Source of the DNA: Marinospirillum insulare DSM 21763
Lineage (GTDB): Bacteria; Pseudomonadota; Gammaproteobacteria; Pseudomonadales; Halomonadaceae
NCBI RefSeq assembly: GCF_000686905.1
Contig: NZ_JMLW01000022.1
Span: 1-52,308 of the forward strand
DNA length: 52,308 nucleotides
Reading direction: 5' to 3'
The notes beneath the pieces were generated by a model. It worked only from the letters and a program-made list of their open reading frames with translations. It did no database searches and was not told the origin of the DNA. Each line of letters begins with the position of its first letter. Positions within the stretch are counted from its first letter, which is position 1. Positions 7,564-16,542 of this stretch are shown one piece after another. The position numbers were made by a program, and so were the translations under genes.

Positions 7564-7878
7564 TTAACCAATAAAATAACGCCAAGCTGCTGTAACTATT
7601 AAACCGGCAGCTATAGCCGCCAGTGGTTTTTTTAACCAAAGAACCATGACTAAAGTGGTTAATAAAGCTAGGCTAGCGGCTGTGTCACCTTCTACTGCCA
7701 TAGGTACAATTAAGGCAATAAGTACCGAGCCAGACATGCCGTTGATAAAGCCTTCTACCCGGCGGTTTAAGGGTACAAAGCTCATTATAAACACACCACC
7801 GTAACGAGTAATGAGCGTGACTAAAGTCATGGCTGCTATAACAATAAAAGTGGCAGAGGCTGTATTACTTAAATCCAT
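7564..7878 (-). CDS. azlD: AzlD-family branched-chain amino acid exporter subunit
   Basis: A small hydrophobic protein of 104 residues with about three to four membrane segments and the AzlD signature LITRYGGVFIMSFVPLNRRVEGFINGMSG. With AzlC it forms a branched-chain amino acid exporter of the inner membrane. The start chosen is the ATG at 7878, which overlaps the azlC stop by one base (TAATG). A longer frame reaching 7914 would lie inside azlC and adds a non-family extension. Confidence 0.85.
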   Translation of the reverse strand: MDLSNTASATFIVIAAMTLVTLITRYGGVFIMSFVPLNRRVEGFINGMSGSVLIALIVPMAVEGDTAASLALLTTLVMVLWLKKPLAAIAAGLIVTAAWRYFIG

Positions 7879-8582
7879 TATTTTGGCTCCGCTGCTTGAG
7901 TTTTTGGCAACCAAAAAGCACCAACCAAACCACCGGCTAACGCGCCAGCCACTACGTGACTATTGGGTGGTAAATACTTTAATGCTAACAGTGCTACCGA
8001 GGCTGCAGTTGCCCAAATAACTAAAACCCTTAAATCTTTTTTACCACCCACTGCCATAGTCAATAAGAAGCAACCTAACACCATGTCTAGCCCCAAAGCT
8101 TCTGGGTTAGGAATCCCCTGAGTAAGCACTAACCCAAGCCAAGTACCCAGCACCCAAGCTAACCAAAGTGCTAAACCACCACCTAAAATAATGCCTAAAT
8201 TACGTTCGCCTTGTTGGTAATCTTGGGCAGCAATGGCCCAATTAGCATCACTAATAAAAGTAAGAATGCCATAGCGTTTTGCAGTGGGTATTTCTTTTAA
8301 CCAAGGGTAAAGAGAAGCACCCATTAATAGGTGACGGGCGTTAATGGCAAAAGTAGTAATCATAATAGCTAGCAGTGGTATTTCTTCACGCATTAGCTCT
8401 AGCACAGCAAATTGTGAAGCACCAGCAAAAACCAAACCACTCATTAGCAGGGCTTCTAATTTACTCATTTCTGCTTGAGCTGCGGCCAATCCAAAAGCCA
8501 GGCCAAAGGCAATAACAAACATAGACAAAGGTAAAAGGCGTTTAAAACCCAGCCAAGTACCTTTAATATCCAGTTTAACCAT
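7878..8582 (-). CDS. azlC: AzlC-family branched-chain amino acid exporter, large subunit
   Basis: A 234-residue polytopic membrane protein with the AzlC landmarks GLVFAGASQFAVLEL, INARHLLMGASLYPWL and FISDANWAIA. It pairs with AzlD to export branched-chain amino acids such as leucine and valine; homologues in enteric bacteria are YgaZ/YgaH. The gene starts inside the last codons of the patatin gene (8-bp overlap) and its stop overlaps azlD, so the three are tightly coupled. No regulator lies beside it. Confidence 0.88.
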   Translation of the reverse strand: MVKLDIKGTWLGFKRLLPLSMFVIAFGLAFGLAAAQAEMSKLEALLMSGLVFAGASQFAVLELMREEIPLLAIMITTFAINARHLLMGASLYPWLKEIPTAKRYGILTFISDANWAIAAQDYQQGERNLGIILGGGLALWLAWVLGTWLGLVLTQGIPNPEALGLDMVLGCFLLTMAVGGKKDLRVLVIWATAASVALLALKYLPPNSHVVAGALAGGLVGAFWLPKTQAAEPK

Positions 8583-9582
8583 CTAAATCACCGCTAAAAA
8601 TAGGTTGGCTAGCTTCCCATTTATCCAGCTGTTTTTTAGCTATTTTTTGACCCAGTTTTATAAGCTGTTCTGCTCGGTGAAAATCAAAACTTTTACAGAC
8701 ACTACGAGGCACATCGATTAAAACATCAGGAGGGTAACCAGCCACTTTATACTGAGCTAAGGCAGCTTGAGTTGTTTCAAAAGATTGCACCATAATATTA
8801 AGCTTTCCCCAAGTTCCTTCAGTGCTCTCATTTGCGTCTTCTGAGTTATTTGCGTCACCTTCTAATAAGCTAAAGCGCTCTAGCAATCCGCCCGTTCTAC
8901 CACGCACTTTATCCATCCACTCACCCACCGCTGTGGGTTCTGAATCTTTTTTATGGCGTTTCTTTTTAATAGGAACTAACTCATCTAGGCTTTCACTAGA
9001 CCTTTGTGAAGTTACGTTCACTGCAACAATTAAATCAGCATGCCAGGCAACGGCTGGGGTAATCGGCAAAGGGTTTAACAAACCACCATCAACCAGTGTT
9101 CGTCCCCTATCTTGCACTGGCGTAATAATGCCAGGCACAGCAACCGAAGCTCGAATAGCTTTTTCTAATGAGCCTTCTTGAAACCAGACTTCTTTTTGAC
9201 TGACTAGATCGGTAGCAACAGCAGTGAAGGGAATGGGTAAGGATTCAATAGTGCGGCTATTTAACATACTGGTAATCACCTGCATTACTTTTTCACCTTT
9301 AATGGCACCCATAGAACTCCAGGTAACATCCACTAGGCGAAATAAATCAAAGTAGTTAAGGCCTGTTACCCATTTTTTATATTCTTTTAACTTTCCTGCT
9401 GCATAAAACCCACCGATTAGAGCCCCCATAGAACAGCCGGAAATACCAACAATTTCATAACCTCTGGCTTCTAGTTCTTCTATTACACCTATATGTGCAA
9501 AGCCTCTAGCACCACCAGAGCCTAAGACCAGTGCAACACGTTTATTATGGGAAGAGCGAATACTTAACGAATTACGCACCAT
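8575..9582 (-). CDS. Patatin-like phospholipase (RssA-like)
   Basis: A 335-residue serine hydrolase of the patatin family. The oxyanion loop GSGGARG is at 21-27, the nucleophile elbow GCSMG has Ser51, and the catalytic Asp165 sits in LVDGGLLNPLP, giving the Ser-Asp dyad. Patatin-like enzymes act as lipid acyl hydrolases; bacterial RssA-type members have no firm physiological substrate. A charged insert at about 205-265 (KKKRHKKDSE and an acidic NNSEDANESTEG) is not conserved in the family. The gene sits between an alpha/beta hydrolase and azlC on one probable operon. Confidence 0.88.
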   Translation of the reverse strand: MVRNSLSIRSSHNKRVALVLGSGGARGFAHIGVIEELEARGYEIVGISGCSMGALIGGFYAAGKLKEYKKWVTGLNYFDLFRLVDVTWSSMGAIKGEKVMQVITSMLNSRTIESLPIPFTAVATDLVSQKEVWFQEGSLEKAIRASVAVPGIITPVQDRGRTLVDGGLLNPLPITPAVAWHADLIVAVNVTSQRSSESLDELVPIKKKRHKKDSEPTAVGEWMDKVRGRTGGLLERFSLLEGDANNSEDANESTEGTWGKLNIMVQSFETTQAALAQYKVAGYPPDVLIDVPRSVCKSFDFHRAEQLIKLGQKIAKKQLDKWEASQPIFSGDLDG

Positions 9583-9602
9583 ACTTTTCTTACCCCTTCA
9601 TA

Positions 9603-10547
9603 CTAGCTTAAGAACTGTATTACTTCGGCTGTAACTGCTTCACAGCTTGTTTCTTCTAGGTGCAAATGGTGGCCACCCGTTAGCGATAATTTTTGCGCAT
9701 TTTCAATTGCCTGCAAACGAGTCGCAATTTCAGGACGTTTTACCATTAATCCTTGATCAGCTTCTAGGTAGAGGGTAGGCGCTTTTATTGCGGTCATAAA
9801 AGACAGGTTCTGAGCTTCGGTTAAACGAAAAGGTGAAGGGTGGCGTAAGCGAGAATCACTACGCCAAAACCAGCCAGTGGCAGCATCTGAAGGATCAACT
9901 GCCTGCAAAGCACGTTGACAAAGTTGTAAGGCAGCAGGGTAGTCAACAGCCCCTACGCCTAACATACGAGCTTTGGCTGCTAAATCGATACTAGGGTATA
10001 TCTTACCCGAAAAGGCTGAAACTGCATCCTTGTCATCTTGATTACGGCTCCTTTTTTGGTGACCTATCCAGCGAGCCATTGCCTGACTTAACTGACTTGC
10101 AGCATCTTTATCTGCCGTGGTTAGCGTGCCTATTCCATCGATCAATAACAGCTTTTCAACCACACTTGGGTGAGCACCTGCCAAGAGCGAAGCAACACCT
10201 GCTCCCATAGAGTGCCCTATAAGAGTAAAACTTTTCCAACCTAAGGCCATAGCGGCTGCTTGCACATCAAAGCAGTTATCTAATAACAGGTAGGTTTGCC
10301 CAGCAGGACGCCAAGCTGAAAAACCATGGCCTGCAAAATCAAGTGCCACAACCCGGTAACCAGCCGCTGCTAAAGCAGGTGCTAGCTTTACAAAGGTCAT
10401 AGCGTTATCTAACCAGCCATGTAGTGCTAAAAGTGGTTTGCCCTCTGGATCGCCCCAAGCTAGAGCAGCTAACTCTAGGTGAGGTAACTTTAAACGTATT
10501 TCTTCTGCACCCTCAGGAACAGCTGACAAACTTTGCTTAGATACCAT
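9603..10547 (-). CDS. Alpha/beta-hydrolase fold protein
   Basis: A 314-residue hydrolase of the MhpC/YbfF-like group. The oxyanion strand ALHGWLDNAMTF is near residue 42 and the nucleophile elbow IGHSMGAG near residue 111; the C-terminal LTGGHHLHLEE supplies the catalytic histidine. The substrate is unknown; esterase or lipase activity is likely. It follows the AEC permease by 9 bp and precedes the patatin gene by 20 bp, so three lipid or ester-related genes and two transporters are probably co-transcribed. Confidence 0.82.
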   Translation of the reverse strand: MVSKQSLSAVPEGAEEIRLKLPHLELAALAWGDPEGKPLLALHGWLDNAMTFVKLAPALAAAGYRVVALDFAGHGFSAWRPAGQTYLLLDNCFDVQAAAMALGWKSFTLIGHSMGAGVASLLAGAHPSVVEKLLLIDGIGTLTTADKDAASQLSQAMARWIGHQKRSRNQDDKDAVSAFSGKIYPSIDLAAKARMLGVGAVDYPAALQLCQRALQAVDPSDAATGWFWRSDSRLRHPSPFRLTEAQNLSFMTAIKAPTLYLEADQGLMVKRPEIATRLQAIENAQKLSLTGGHHLHLEETSCEAVTAEVIQFLS

Positions 10548-10556
10548 GTAAAAACC

Positions 10557-11516
10557 TTAACTTAAACCAAACCAGTGCAGTGCAAACACGCCAATACTAA
10601 TAGACAGCGTGCCAAATAAAGTTGTTAACGCAACAATGTTGGCGGCTAGCACAGGGTTACCACCCATGGCTCTTGCCATTACATAACTAGCGGCAGCTGT
10701 AGGACAGCTAAAGACTAAAAACAATACCCCTAAAGTCATGCCTTGATAACCTAACAACCAAGCACCAAAAACCATAGGCAGGGGTAAAAATAATAACTTA
10801 TAAGCCGTTGCTTTCAGTGCCAGGCTACTAGTGGCACGGAGGGCTTTTAAATCCAATGCCGCACCTATACACAAAAGCGCCAAAGGAAGCGTCATGCTGG
10901 CGAAGTAGTTACCCACTTTTAAAGCTAAATCTGGTAACGGCAATTCAAAAAGTGAGGTGGGTATAGCTAAAACAACAGCAATTATCAAAGGGTTTTTTAC
11001 GATATCGACTAGAATACGTCGCCAGTTTATGCCCTGCCCTTCTTGGGTATCACGCCAAAGGTTTAGCGCCACTACAGAAAGCAGATTATAGATAATAATC
11101 AGTAATGCCAACAGAATTGAGGTTAAAGCTAAGCCAGCATCACCGTATTGGTTGCCTGCTAAAGCCAAACCTAAAATACCTAGATTGCCTCTAAAGCCAC
11201 CCTGTACAAATACACCTTTATCTTCATCGGCTGGAATTGAACCTGCCCGCCAAACCAATACACCAAAACCTATCAAAGTAACTAAGCCAGCATAGACGAG
11301 TAGGTCTAAAGCAAAGACTTGAGTTAAGTCGGTATTTAATAAGGTTAAAAAAACCAGCGTAGGCAGAGTAACACTAAAGACTAGGCGTGAAGCAACACGG
11401 TTAAACTCATCATTAACTAAACCGATTCTGGCAAAAAACAGTCCTAAAAAAACCAGTATAAAAACTGGAGCAGTAACATTAAGGGTGAAGCTTAACGTAC
11501 TTAGGAAAAGATCCAT
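10557..11516 (-). CDS. AEC-family (auxin efflux carrier-like) permease
   Basis: A 319-residue protein with about ten hydrophobic segments in two five-helix halves, as in the bile/auxin efflux AEC family. The C-terminal half shows LALLCIGAALDLKALR, FLVFSCPTAAASYVMARAMGGNPVLAANIVALTTL, which is the family's conserved stretch around the helix break. Bacterial members move malate, malonate or other organic acids; the substrate cannot be told. The ATG overlaps the stop of a 32-codon membrane-peptide gene (TAATG), suggesting coupling. Confidence 0.87.
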   Translation of the reverse strand: MDLFLSTLSFTLNVTAPVFILVFLGLFFARIGLVNDEFNRVASRLVFSVTLPTLVFLTLLNTDLTQVFALDLLVYAGLVTLIGFGVLVWRAGSIPADEDKGVFVQGGFRGNLGILGLALAGNQYGDAGLALTSILLALLIIIYNLLSVVALNLWRDTQEGQGINWRRILVDIVKNPLIIAVVLAIPTSLFELPLPDLALKVGNYFASMTLPLALLCIGAALDLKALRATSSLALKATAYKLLFLPLPMVFGAWLLGYQGMTLGVLFLVFSCPTAAASYVMARAMGGNPVLAANIVALTTLFGTLSISIGVFALHWFGLS

Positions 11517-11614
11517 TACAGACTGGCCAAGGCGTAAACAATTCCTGCTAGAACAACCACTAAAAATACTAGATTACGTGCAAGCGTTTTGCGTTTAGGT
11601 TTTGGTTGGGTCAT
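11516..11614 (-). CDS. Small single-pass membrane peptide (32 aa)
   Basis: Starting at ATG 11614, with GAGAAGAGG a few bases upstream, the frame encodes a highly basic N-terminus (MTQPKPKRKTLARN) followed by one transmembrane helix (LVFLVVVLAGIVYALASL) and a stop. The stop overlaps the start of the AEC permease by one base. Ribosome site, composition and overlap support translation. I do not recognise a family. It could be a permease accessory peptide or simply ensure coupled translation. Confidence 0.55.
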   Translation of the reverse strand: MTQPKPKRKTLARNLVFLVVVLAGIVYALASL

Positions 11615-11769
11615 TGCCTCTTCTCTTAAGTATTAAAGTTTTAAATAACATGGGTTGCCAGTATTTGACTAGCTAGTCTAGTTTGCACATTGTAACAGGC
11701 TTGGCCAGCCTTGCATTTATTTCAAACAAGCGTTCTACTATTGGCTTATTTTGATTATAAGGGTCACGC

Positions 11770-12561
11770 ATGAGTAGTCAGCCTCTTTTGCATTTTGCAC
11801 ACGCTAATGGTTTTCCAGGGCAAAGTTACCGCATTCTATTAGAACCTATGCAAAATCAGTGGCAAATTAAGCTAGTAGACCGTTTGGGTCATCAACCCAA
11901 CTTTCCTGTTAACCATAACTGGGAGGCCTTGGTTGATGAGCTTTTAGATCACCTAAATGCAACCTGTGGACAACAACCCGTGGTGGGCGTAGGACACTCT
12001 TTAGGTGGAGTAGTCACCTACATGGCTGCCTTAAAAAAACCTGAGCGTTTTTCACAAATAGTATTATTAGACCCACCACTCATGACAGGAATAGACAGTT
12101 TAGGCTTAAAGCTGGGTAAGCGCTTTGGTTTTATTGATAAGATAACCCCTGCGGGTATTACTAAAGGTCGCCGTAGCCACTTCCCTGACCAAGCAACTGC
12201 AGTCAAATACTTTGCTGGTAAAAAGCTCTTTAAAAACTTTCATCCGCAAGCTTTAGAGGATTACGTTGCCTTTGGAACAGAGCCTCGTGAAGCTGGTGGC
12301 ATACAGCTACGTTTTAAACCTTCTGTAGAGGTAGCAATTTTTAGAAACTTAGCCGATAACCTAACCGCTAGTCATCGTAAACTAAAGGTGCCTGCTAGTA
12401 TTATTCGCGGCGAGTCGAGTGATTTGATAACCAAGCAACGTGAGCAGCGTTTACGCAAAATGGGCTTTGAAATCTACCAGGTACCAGGTGGCCATATGTT
12501 TCCACTTGAATACCCAGAGCAAACACGCTTATGTTTAGAAGAAGTTTTAGCCAGCCGTTAA
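11770..12561 (+). CDS. Alpha/beta hydrolase
   Basis: A 263-residue hydrolase. It opens with LLHFAHANGFPGQSYR (oxyanion region), has the nucleophile elbow VGHSLGGVVTY near residue 78, and ends with VPGGHMFPLEYPEQT carrying the catalytic histidine. These are the marks of the HANGFPG-type alpha/beta hydrolases of gammaproteobacteria, thought to act on small esters; the substrate is unknown. It is transcribed alone, divergently from the AEC cluster, and its last 15 bases overlap the end of the convergent hydrolase gene. A possible -10 (TATAAG) lies 15 bp before the ATG. Confidence 0.82.
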   Translation: MSSQPLLHFAHANGFPGQSYRILLEPMQNQWQIKLVDRLGHQPNFPVNHNWEALVDELLDHLNATCGQQPVVGVGHSLGGVVTYMAALKKPERFSQIVLLDPPLMTGIDSLGLKLGKRFGFIDKITPAGITKGRRSHFPDQATAVKYFAGKKLFKNFHPQALEDYVAFGTEPREAGGIQLRFKPSVEVAIFRNLADNLTASHRKLKVPASIIRGESSDLITKQREQRLRKMGFEIYQVPGGHMFPLEYPEQTRLCLEEVLASR

Positions 12562-13452
12562 TAGTTTAATAAAACGCGACGCTTGCCGCACACTCGCCGC
12601 CGCCTGAGGTAAATAGCGATAAAGCAGCTGCCAAACATGCGGCATCCAAGGTGTTTCAATAATTTCAGCCCGCCCACCCTGCTTTTGTATGGCCTCGACT
12701 AAGCGCCTAGCATCATCTCTTAATATCTCTTGTGAACTAACCTGTATGTGCAGGGGCGCTAAACCATACAAGTCACCAAAAAGTGGTGATATTTCTGGGC
12801 TAGTTAAAGGTAGCTTATTAGCATAAAGCTCTGCAAAGGCATGCATTTGCACACGGTTTAAAATGGGGTCTGTGGCTGCATTTAAGTCGATAGATGGGCT
12901 TGAACAAGAAAGGTCAACCCAAGGTGATAGAAGCACACAGGCTGCTGGCTGACTTAACTTTTTTTGACTTAGCTTTTGTAGTAAAGATACAGCTAGTCCG
13001 CCTCCAGCAGAGTCACCACAAATAGCGATACGATCTGATGTGACACCCTGATCAACTAACCACTGGTAAGCAGCATAAGAATCATCTAAACCTGCTGGCC
13101 AAGGGTAATCGGGTGCTAAGCGGTAATCTATAGCCAAAACACGGGCATCTGAATGACGAGCAAAGGCAGTTACTAAGTCTCGGTGTGTATCTAAAGAACC
13201 TAGAGCGAAGCCACCACCATGCAAGTAAAGTACATAGCGTTGAGTATCGCTACCTTTAGGGCTAATAAGTTCAGCATCACGACCATTAATTAAAAAGGTG
13301 GTGACTTCCATATCGTGGGGCAAACGTCCACCCGCTTTAAATTCGTCTAGGTAATCACGCAACAAGCGACACTGGTTAGCCAGCATTTGACGATTGACTA
13401 GATCAACGCCCTGCTGCATTGCAGCGAGAGGCCAAAGCATATTATTCCACAT
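12547..13452 (-). CDS. HSL-family alpha/beta hydrolase (esterase)
   Basis: A 301-residue esterase of the hormone-sensitive-lipase group (family IV). It has the oxyanion motif LHGGGFALGS near residue 77 and the nucleophile elbow CGDSAGGGLAVS near residue 146, with a likely Asp in AATDPIL or the later SSQEILRDDA segment and the catalytic His in WMPHVWQLL near the C-terminus. Such enzymes cleave short acyl esters in the cytoplasm. The gene is convergent with, and overlaps by 15 bp, the preceding hydrolase. It follows the DUF4389 gene by 39 bp on the same strand. Confidence 0.85.
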   Translation of the reverse strand: MWNNMLWPLAAMQQGVDLVNRQMLANQCRLLRDYLDEFKAGGRLPHDMEVTTFLINGRDAELISPKGSDTQRYVLYLHGGGFALGSLDTHRDLVTAFARHSDARVLAIDYRLAPDYPWPAGLDDSYAAYQWLVDQGVTSDRIAICGDSAGGGLAVSLLQKLSQKKLSQPAACVLLSPWVDLSCSSPSIDLNAATDPILNRVQMHAFAELYANKLPLTSPEISPLFGDLYGLAPLHIQVSSQEILRDDARRLVEAIQKQGGRAEIIETPWMPHVWQLLYRYLPQAAASVRQASRFIKLLTAG

Positions 13453-13491
13453 GTAAGGTTTTCCAAAGCAGACAAGTACTTGTCTATTAAT

Positions 13492-13836
13492 TTATTCAGC
13501 TGAGTTTTCTTTCGTTTCTGTATGGTCGCTAGGTACGTAAGGATTGTCATCAACGGCTACTGCCTTAGGCCAAGCCGAAAAAGGAAAAGGCTTAGTTTCT
13601 GAATTAAAAGTTAAGTAGCGGAAAGTTTGATAACTAAAACAAGTGAGCTGTGAAGCAAACTTTAGTAGCTGTTCTTGTGGCTCACCTTTAAATAAACGAA
13701 AAACAACTTGTACAAAAATAACACCCAGCAAAATAAGTTCTGCTAAGCGCCAAGCAAAAAAGAACAGCAACATAAAAGGTAAGCGCAACCAGAAGCTTTC
13801 ATCTTTTAAGCGTTCTTTCATTGTGGGTTCAGTCAT
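13492..13836 (-). CDS. DUF4389 family membrane protein
   Basis: A 114-residue protein. After a charged start it has a hydrophobic segment (LPFMLLFFFAWRLAELILLGVIFVQVVFRLF, about 19-49), then the conserved GEPQEQLLKFASQLTCFSYQTFRYLTFNSETKPFPF typical of DUF4389 in Pseudomonas and relatives, and a polar tail. Its function is unknown. It lies 17 bp after gpsA on the same strand, an arrangement that suggests a shared transcript and a link to the membrane. Confidence 0.82.
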   Translation of the reverse strand: MTEPTMKERLKDESFWLRLPFMLLFFFAWRLAELILLGVIFVQVVFRLFKGEPQEQLLKFASQLTCFSYQTFRYLTFNSETKPFPFSAWPKAVAVDDNPYVPSDHTETKENSAE

Positions 13837-13853
13837 TTGATCTATCTCCCTAA

Positions 13854-14918
13854 TTAGTTAGTTATACGGGTGATTTTTTGAGCTGATTTAAGCATTTCAT
13901 CATGCGGTAGAACAAACTCAACATCCGTGCTTTGTTCACGCCCCATCAAAGAGCTGGCCATTTCTTCAGGGTTATGGCCTTCAAAGAGCACCAAATACAA
14001 AGCTTGTACTAAGGGCATATAAATACCCAGTTTATCTGCTTGCGCTCTAACCAACCTAACAGTATTAACACCCTCTGCTACCTGGCCTAGGGAAGCAACT
14101 ATTTCATCTAAACTTTTCCCTTCGCCAAGGGCATAGCCTACTCGGTAATTGCGAGACAAAGGTGATGAACAGGTCACAATTAAATCACCTACCCCTGACA
14201 GCCCTAAAAAAGTCATGGGGTTAGCACCTAGACTTACTGCAAAACGGCTCATTTCTGCAAGGGCACGCGTCATTAACATGCTTTTGGTATTTTCGCCCAT
14301 ACCTAAAGCAACAGCCATACCTACGGCTATAGCATAAATATTTTTTAATGCACCACCTAGCTCAGCGCCGTACATGTCGGTATTAGCATAAACCCTAAAA
14401 TAGTTATTGCCTAAAACCTCTTGCACGGTAATGCGTGTTAAATCATCTGGGCTGGCTATCACGGTGGCAGTTAGGTGTTTTTTAGCTACTTCACTTGCTA
14501 AGTTAGGGCCTGACAAAATACCTAGGTGTTGAAAACCAGTGGTTTCTTGCAGAATTTGGCTCATTAGTTTAAAGCCTTTTTCTTCGAAGCCTTTAGTAGT
14601 GCTAACGATGATTTGCTCTGAATGCATAAAAGGCAGGGCTTGTTCTAACACTTGAGCAAAGCCTTTGCTGGGTATTGCCATAAAAACCAAGCCAGCTCCC
14701 TTTAAGGCACTTTCTAATGAGCTGGTTGCTTCTAAGCTGGCTGGGAGATCTAGGTCTGATAAGTAACGGGGGTTGCGGTGTTGCTGGTTAATTTGTTCAG
14801 CCAAAGCAGCATCACGTACCCACAGGCGGGTAGTAAAACCATTGTTAGCAGCAATCGATGATAAGGCAGTACCAAAACTACCTCCGCCCAACACAGTGAC
14901 AATAAGACTTTTAGCCAT
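13854..14918 (-). CDS. gpsA: Glycerol-3-phosphate dehydrogenase [NAD(P)+]
   Basis: This 354-residue cytoplasmic enzyme reduces dihydroxyacetone phosphate to sn-glycerol-3-phosphate, the backbone of phospholipids. The Rossmann motif [11 protein letters not shown] is at 9-19. [29 protein letters not shown] and the catalytic-lysine region [24 protein letters not shown] are all present, as is the substrate-binding [23 protein letters not shown]. Length is slightly above the usual 330-340 because of a longer C-terminus. It heads a probable operon with DUF4389 and the HSL-type esterase. Confidence 0.95.
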   Translation of the reverse strand: MAKSLIVTVLGGGSFGTALSSIAANNGFTTRLWVRDAALAEQINQQHRNPRYLSDLDLPASLEATSSLESALKGAGLVFMAIPSKGFAQVLEQALPFMHSEQIIVSTTKGFEEKGFKLMSQILQETTGFQHLGILSGPNLASEVAKKHLTATVIASPDDLTRITVQEVLGNNYFRVYANTDMYGAELGGALKNIYAIAVGMAVALGMGENTKSMLMTRALAEMSRFAVSLGANPMTFLGLSGVGDLIVTCSSPLSRNYRVGYALGEGKSLDEIVASLGQVAEGVNTVRLVRAQADKLGIYMPLVQALYLVLFEGHNPEEMASSLMGREQSTDVEFVLPHDEMLKSAQKITRITN

Positions 14919-15007
14919 GAAATTCCTTTCTAATACCCATAAAAACCAGTTCAGGCATATTGTAACCTACTCGAGCTGCCTTGGCAGGGTATAGATGCTA
15001 GGAATTG

Positions 15008-16465
15008 TTAAGACGAGCAAGATAAGCTTAAGCCTAGCGCCCAATCAGGTACAGAGCCGGTATCTTGGGGTTGTTTTCCCTTGCGTGTAAAGGGCTGACG
15101 GAAAATAGCCAATAAACGATTAACTTCTGAAAAATCGCCCTTTTCAGCTGATTGAATAGCTTGTTCTAACAAGTGAGTTCTGGGCAGTACACAAGGGTTA
15201 ACTTGGGTTAAGGTTTGCTCTACAACTGCTTGGTTAGAAAAGTTTTTGGCTAAATAAAGTTGCCAGTCACTGAGCCATTCTTGCCAACCTCTAGGAAGCT
15301 GATCTTGCTTATTTAGCATTAAGCTATTTGCTTCTGTTAGTTCGCCTTCTGCTAAAGCCCTTAATACCCTTGTCCAATCACAACTAGTCAACTCACAAAA
15401 ATACAAAAAACGCTCGACTAACTGCCAGTTTTCATCTGGGTTAACACCTAGTCTAGCTGCCATGGCCTGTCGATAATGCTTGGTATAATGCTCTGTAAAA
15501 CTATCTAGCACCTGTCGAATAGCTGACTCGTTACTCAGAGGCAAAAGGGCCTGACCTAAACAAATTAAGTTCCAGTGCACTATAGAAGGCTGACGGTTAA
15601 AAGCATAGCGCCCCTGGTCATCGCTATGGTTACCAACAAAACTGGGCTCATAGGTATCTAAAAATGCATAGGGACCAAAATCAAACGTTTCACCTAGAAT
15701 CGACATATTGTCAGTATTCAGCACACCATGACAAAAACCATAAGCTTGCCACTTAGCCACTAGCAGGGCGGTACGTTCTAGCACTTGGGCTAATAAGCTG
15801 GCAGCAGGGTCTTGGGATTCTTGTATTTCTGGGTAATGCTGCTTAATAACAAAATCTAGCAACTGTTTTAAGCCATCTAAATCATTCGTATAGTAAAGGT
15901 GTTCAAAGTGACCAAAACGTATATGGCTTGCCGTTAAGCGCAACAGGGTTGTGGCTGCTTCAATGCGTTCGCGGCGTACTGGTTCGCTACTGGTAACTAG
16001 AGCTAAAGCACGGGTGGTAGGAATTCCTAAATGAAAGAGTGCTTCGCTAGCTAAAAACTCACGAATGGATGAACGCAAAACGGCTCGCCCATCGGCAAAA
16101 CGTGACCAAGCAGTTTGCCCTGCGCCTTTTAGATGTAAGTCCCAGACCTGACCTAATTTATTGCGTACTTCACCTAACAACAAGCCTCTTCCATCACCTA
16201 AGTCTGGGTTATAGAAGCCAAATTGATGGCCAGCATACTTCATGGCTAGGGGCTGTGATTTTTTTGGTAGCCAGCGCCCTGCCAAAAACTCTATTAATTC
16301 TTGCTGATCTTGTTTGCAAAGGTTTAAGTCAATAAGTTGTGCAGCATCAGCACTAACAGCGACTAAGGCTAACTGACCGGCTAAGGGGGTAGGTTTTTTT
16401 AACTGATAAAAGCGCTTAGGTAGGTGGGTAAAACGCTTAACAAATTCAAGTGTGTGTAGCTGCAT
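15008..16465 (-). CDS. selO: SelO/YdiU protein adenylyltransferase
   Basis: A 485-residue pseudokinase-fold enzyme that AMPylates proteins using an inverted ATP, part of the redox-stress response in other bacteria. The signature blocks are YAGHQFGFYNPDLGDGRG, LHLKGAGQTAWSRFADGRAVLRSSIREFL and CHGVLNTDNMSILGETFDFGPYAFLD. The C-terminal end is CSS; bacterial SelO often carries a Cys near the end. I start at ATG 16465, which has GGGGA at the right distance; a longer frame beginning at TTG 16489 adds eight unconserved residues. It has its own transcript, with no close neighbours. Confidence 0.93.
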   Translation of the reverse strand: MQLHTLEFVKRFTHLPKRFYQLKKPTPLAGQLALVAVSADAAQLIDLNLCKQDQQELIEFLAGRWLPKKSQPLAMKYAGHQFGFYNPDLGDGRGLLLGEVRNKLGQVWDLHLKGAGQTAWSRFADGRAVLRSSIREFLASEALFHLGIPTTRALALVTSSEPVRRERIEAATTLLRLTASHIRFGHFEHLYYTNDLDGLKQLLDFVIKQHYPEIQESQDPAASLLAQVLERTALLVAKWQAYGFCHGVLNTDNMSILGETFDFGPYAFLDTYEPSFVGNHSDDQGRYAFNRQPSIVHWNLICLGQALLPLSNESAIRQVLDSFTEHYTKHYRQAMAARLGVNPDENWQLVERFLYFCELTSCDWTRVLRALAEGELTEANSLMLNKQDQLPRGWQEWLSDWQLYLAKNFSNQAVVEQTLTQVNPCVLPRTHLLEQAIQSAEKGDFSEVNRLLAIFRQPFTRKGKQPQDTGSVPDWALGLSLSCSS

Positions 16466-16542
16466 ATAAATCCCCAAGGCTATAACCAAGCATATTACTC
16501 AACTATAGCGCTTGGGTGATTATTTATAAAGCTAGAAATCAA

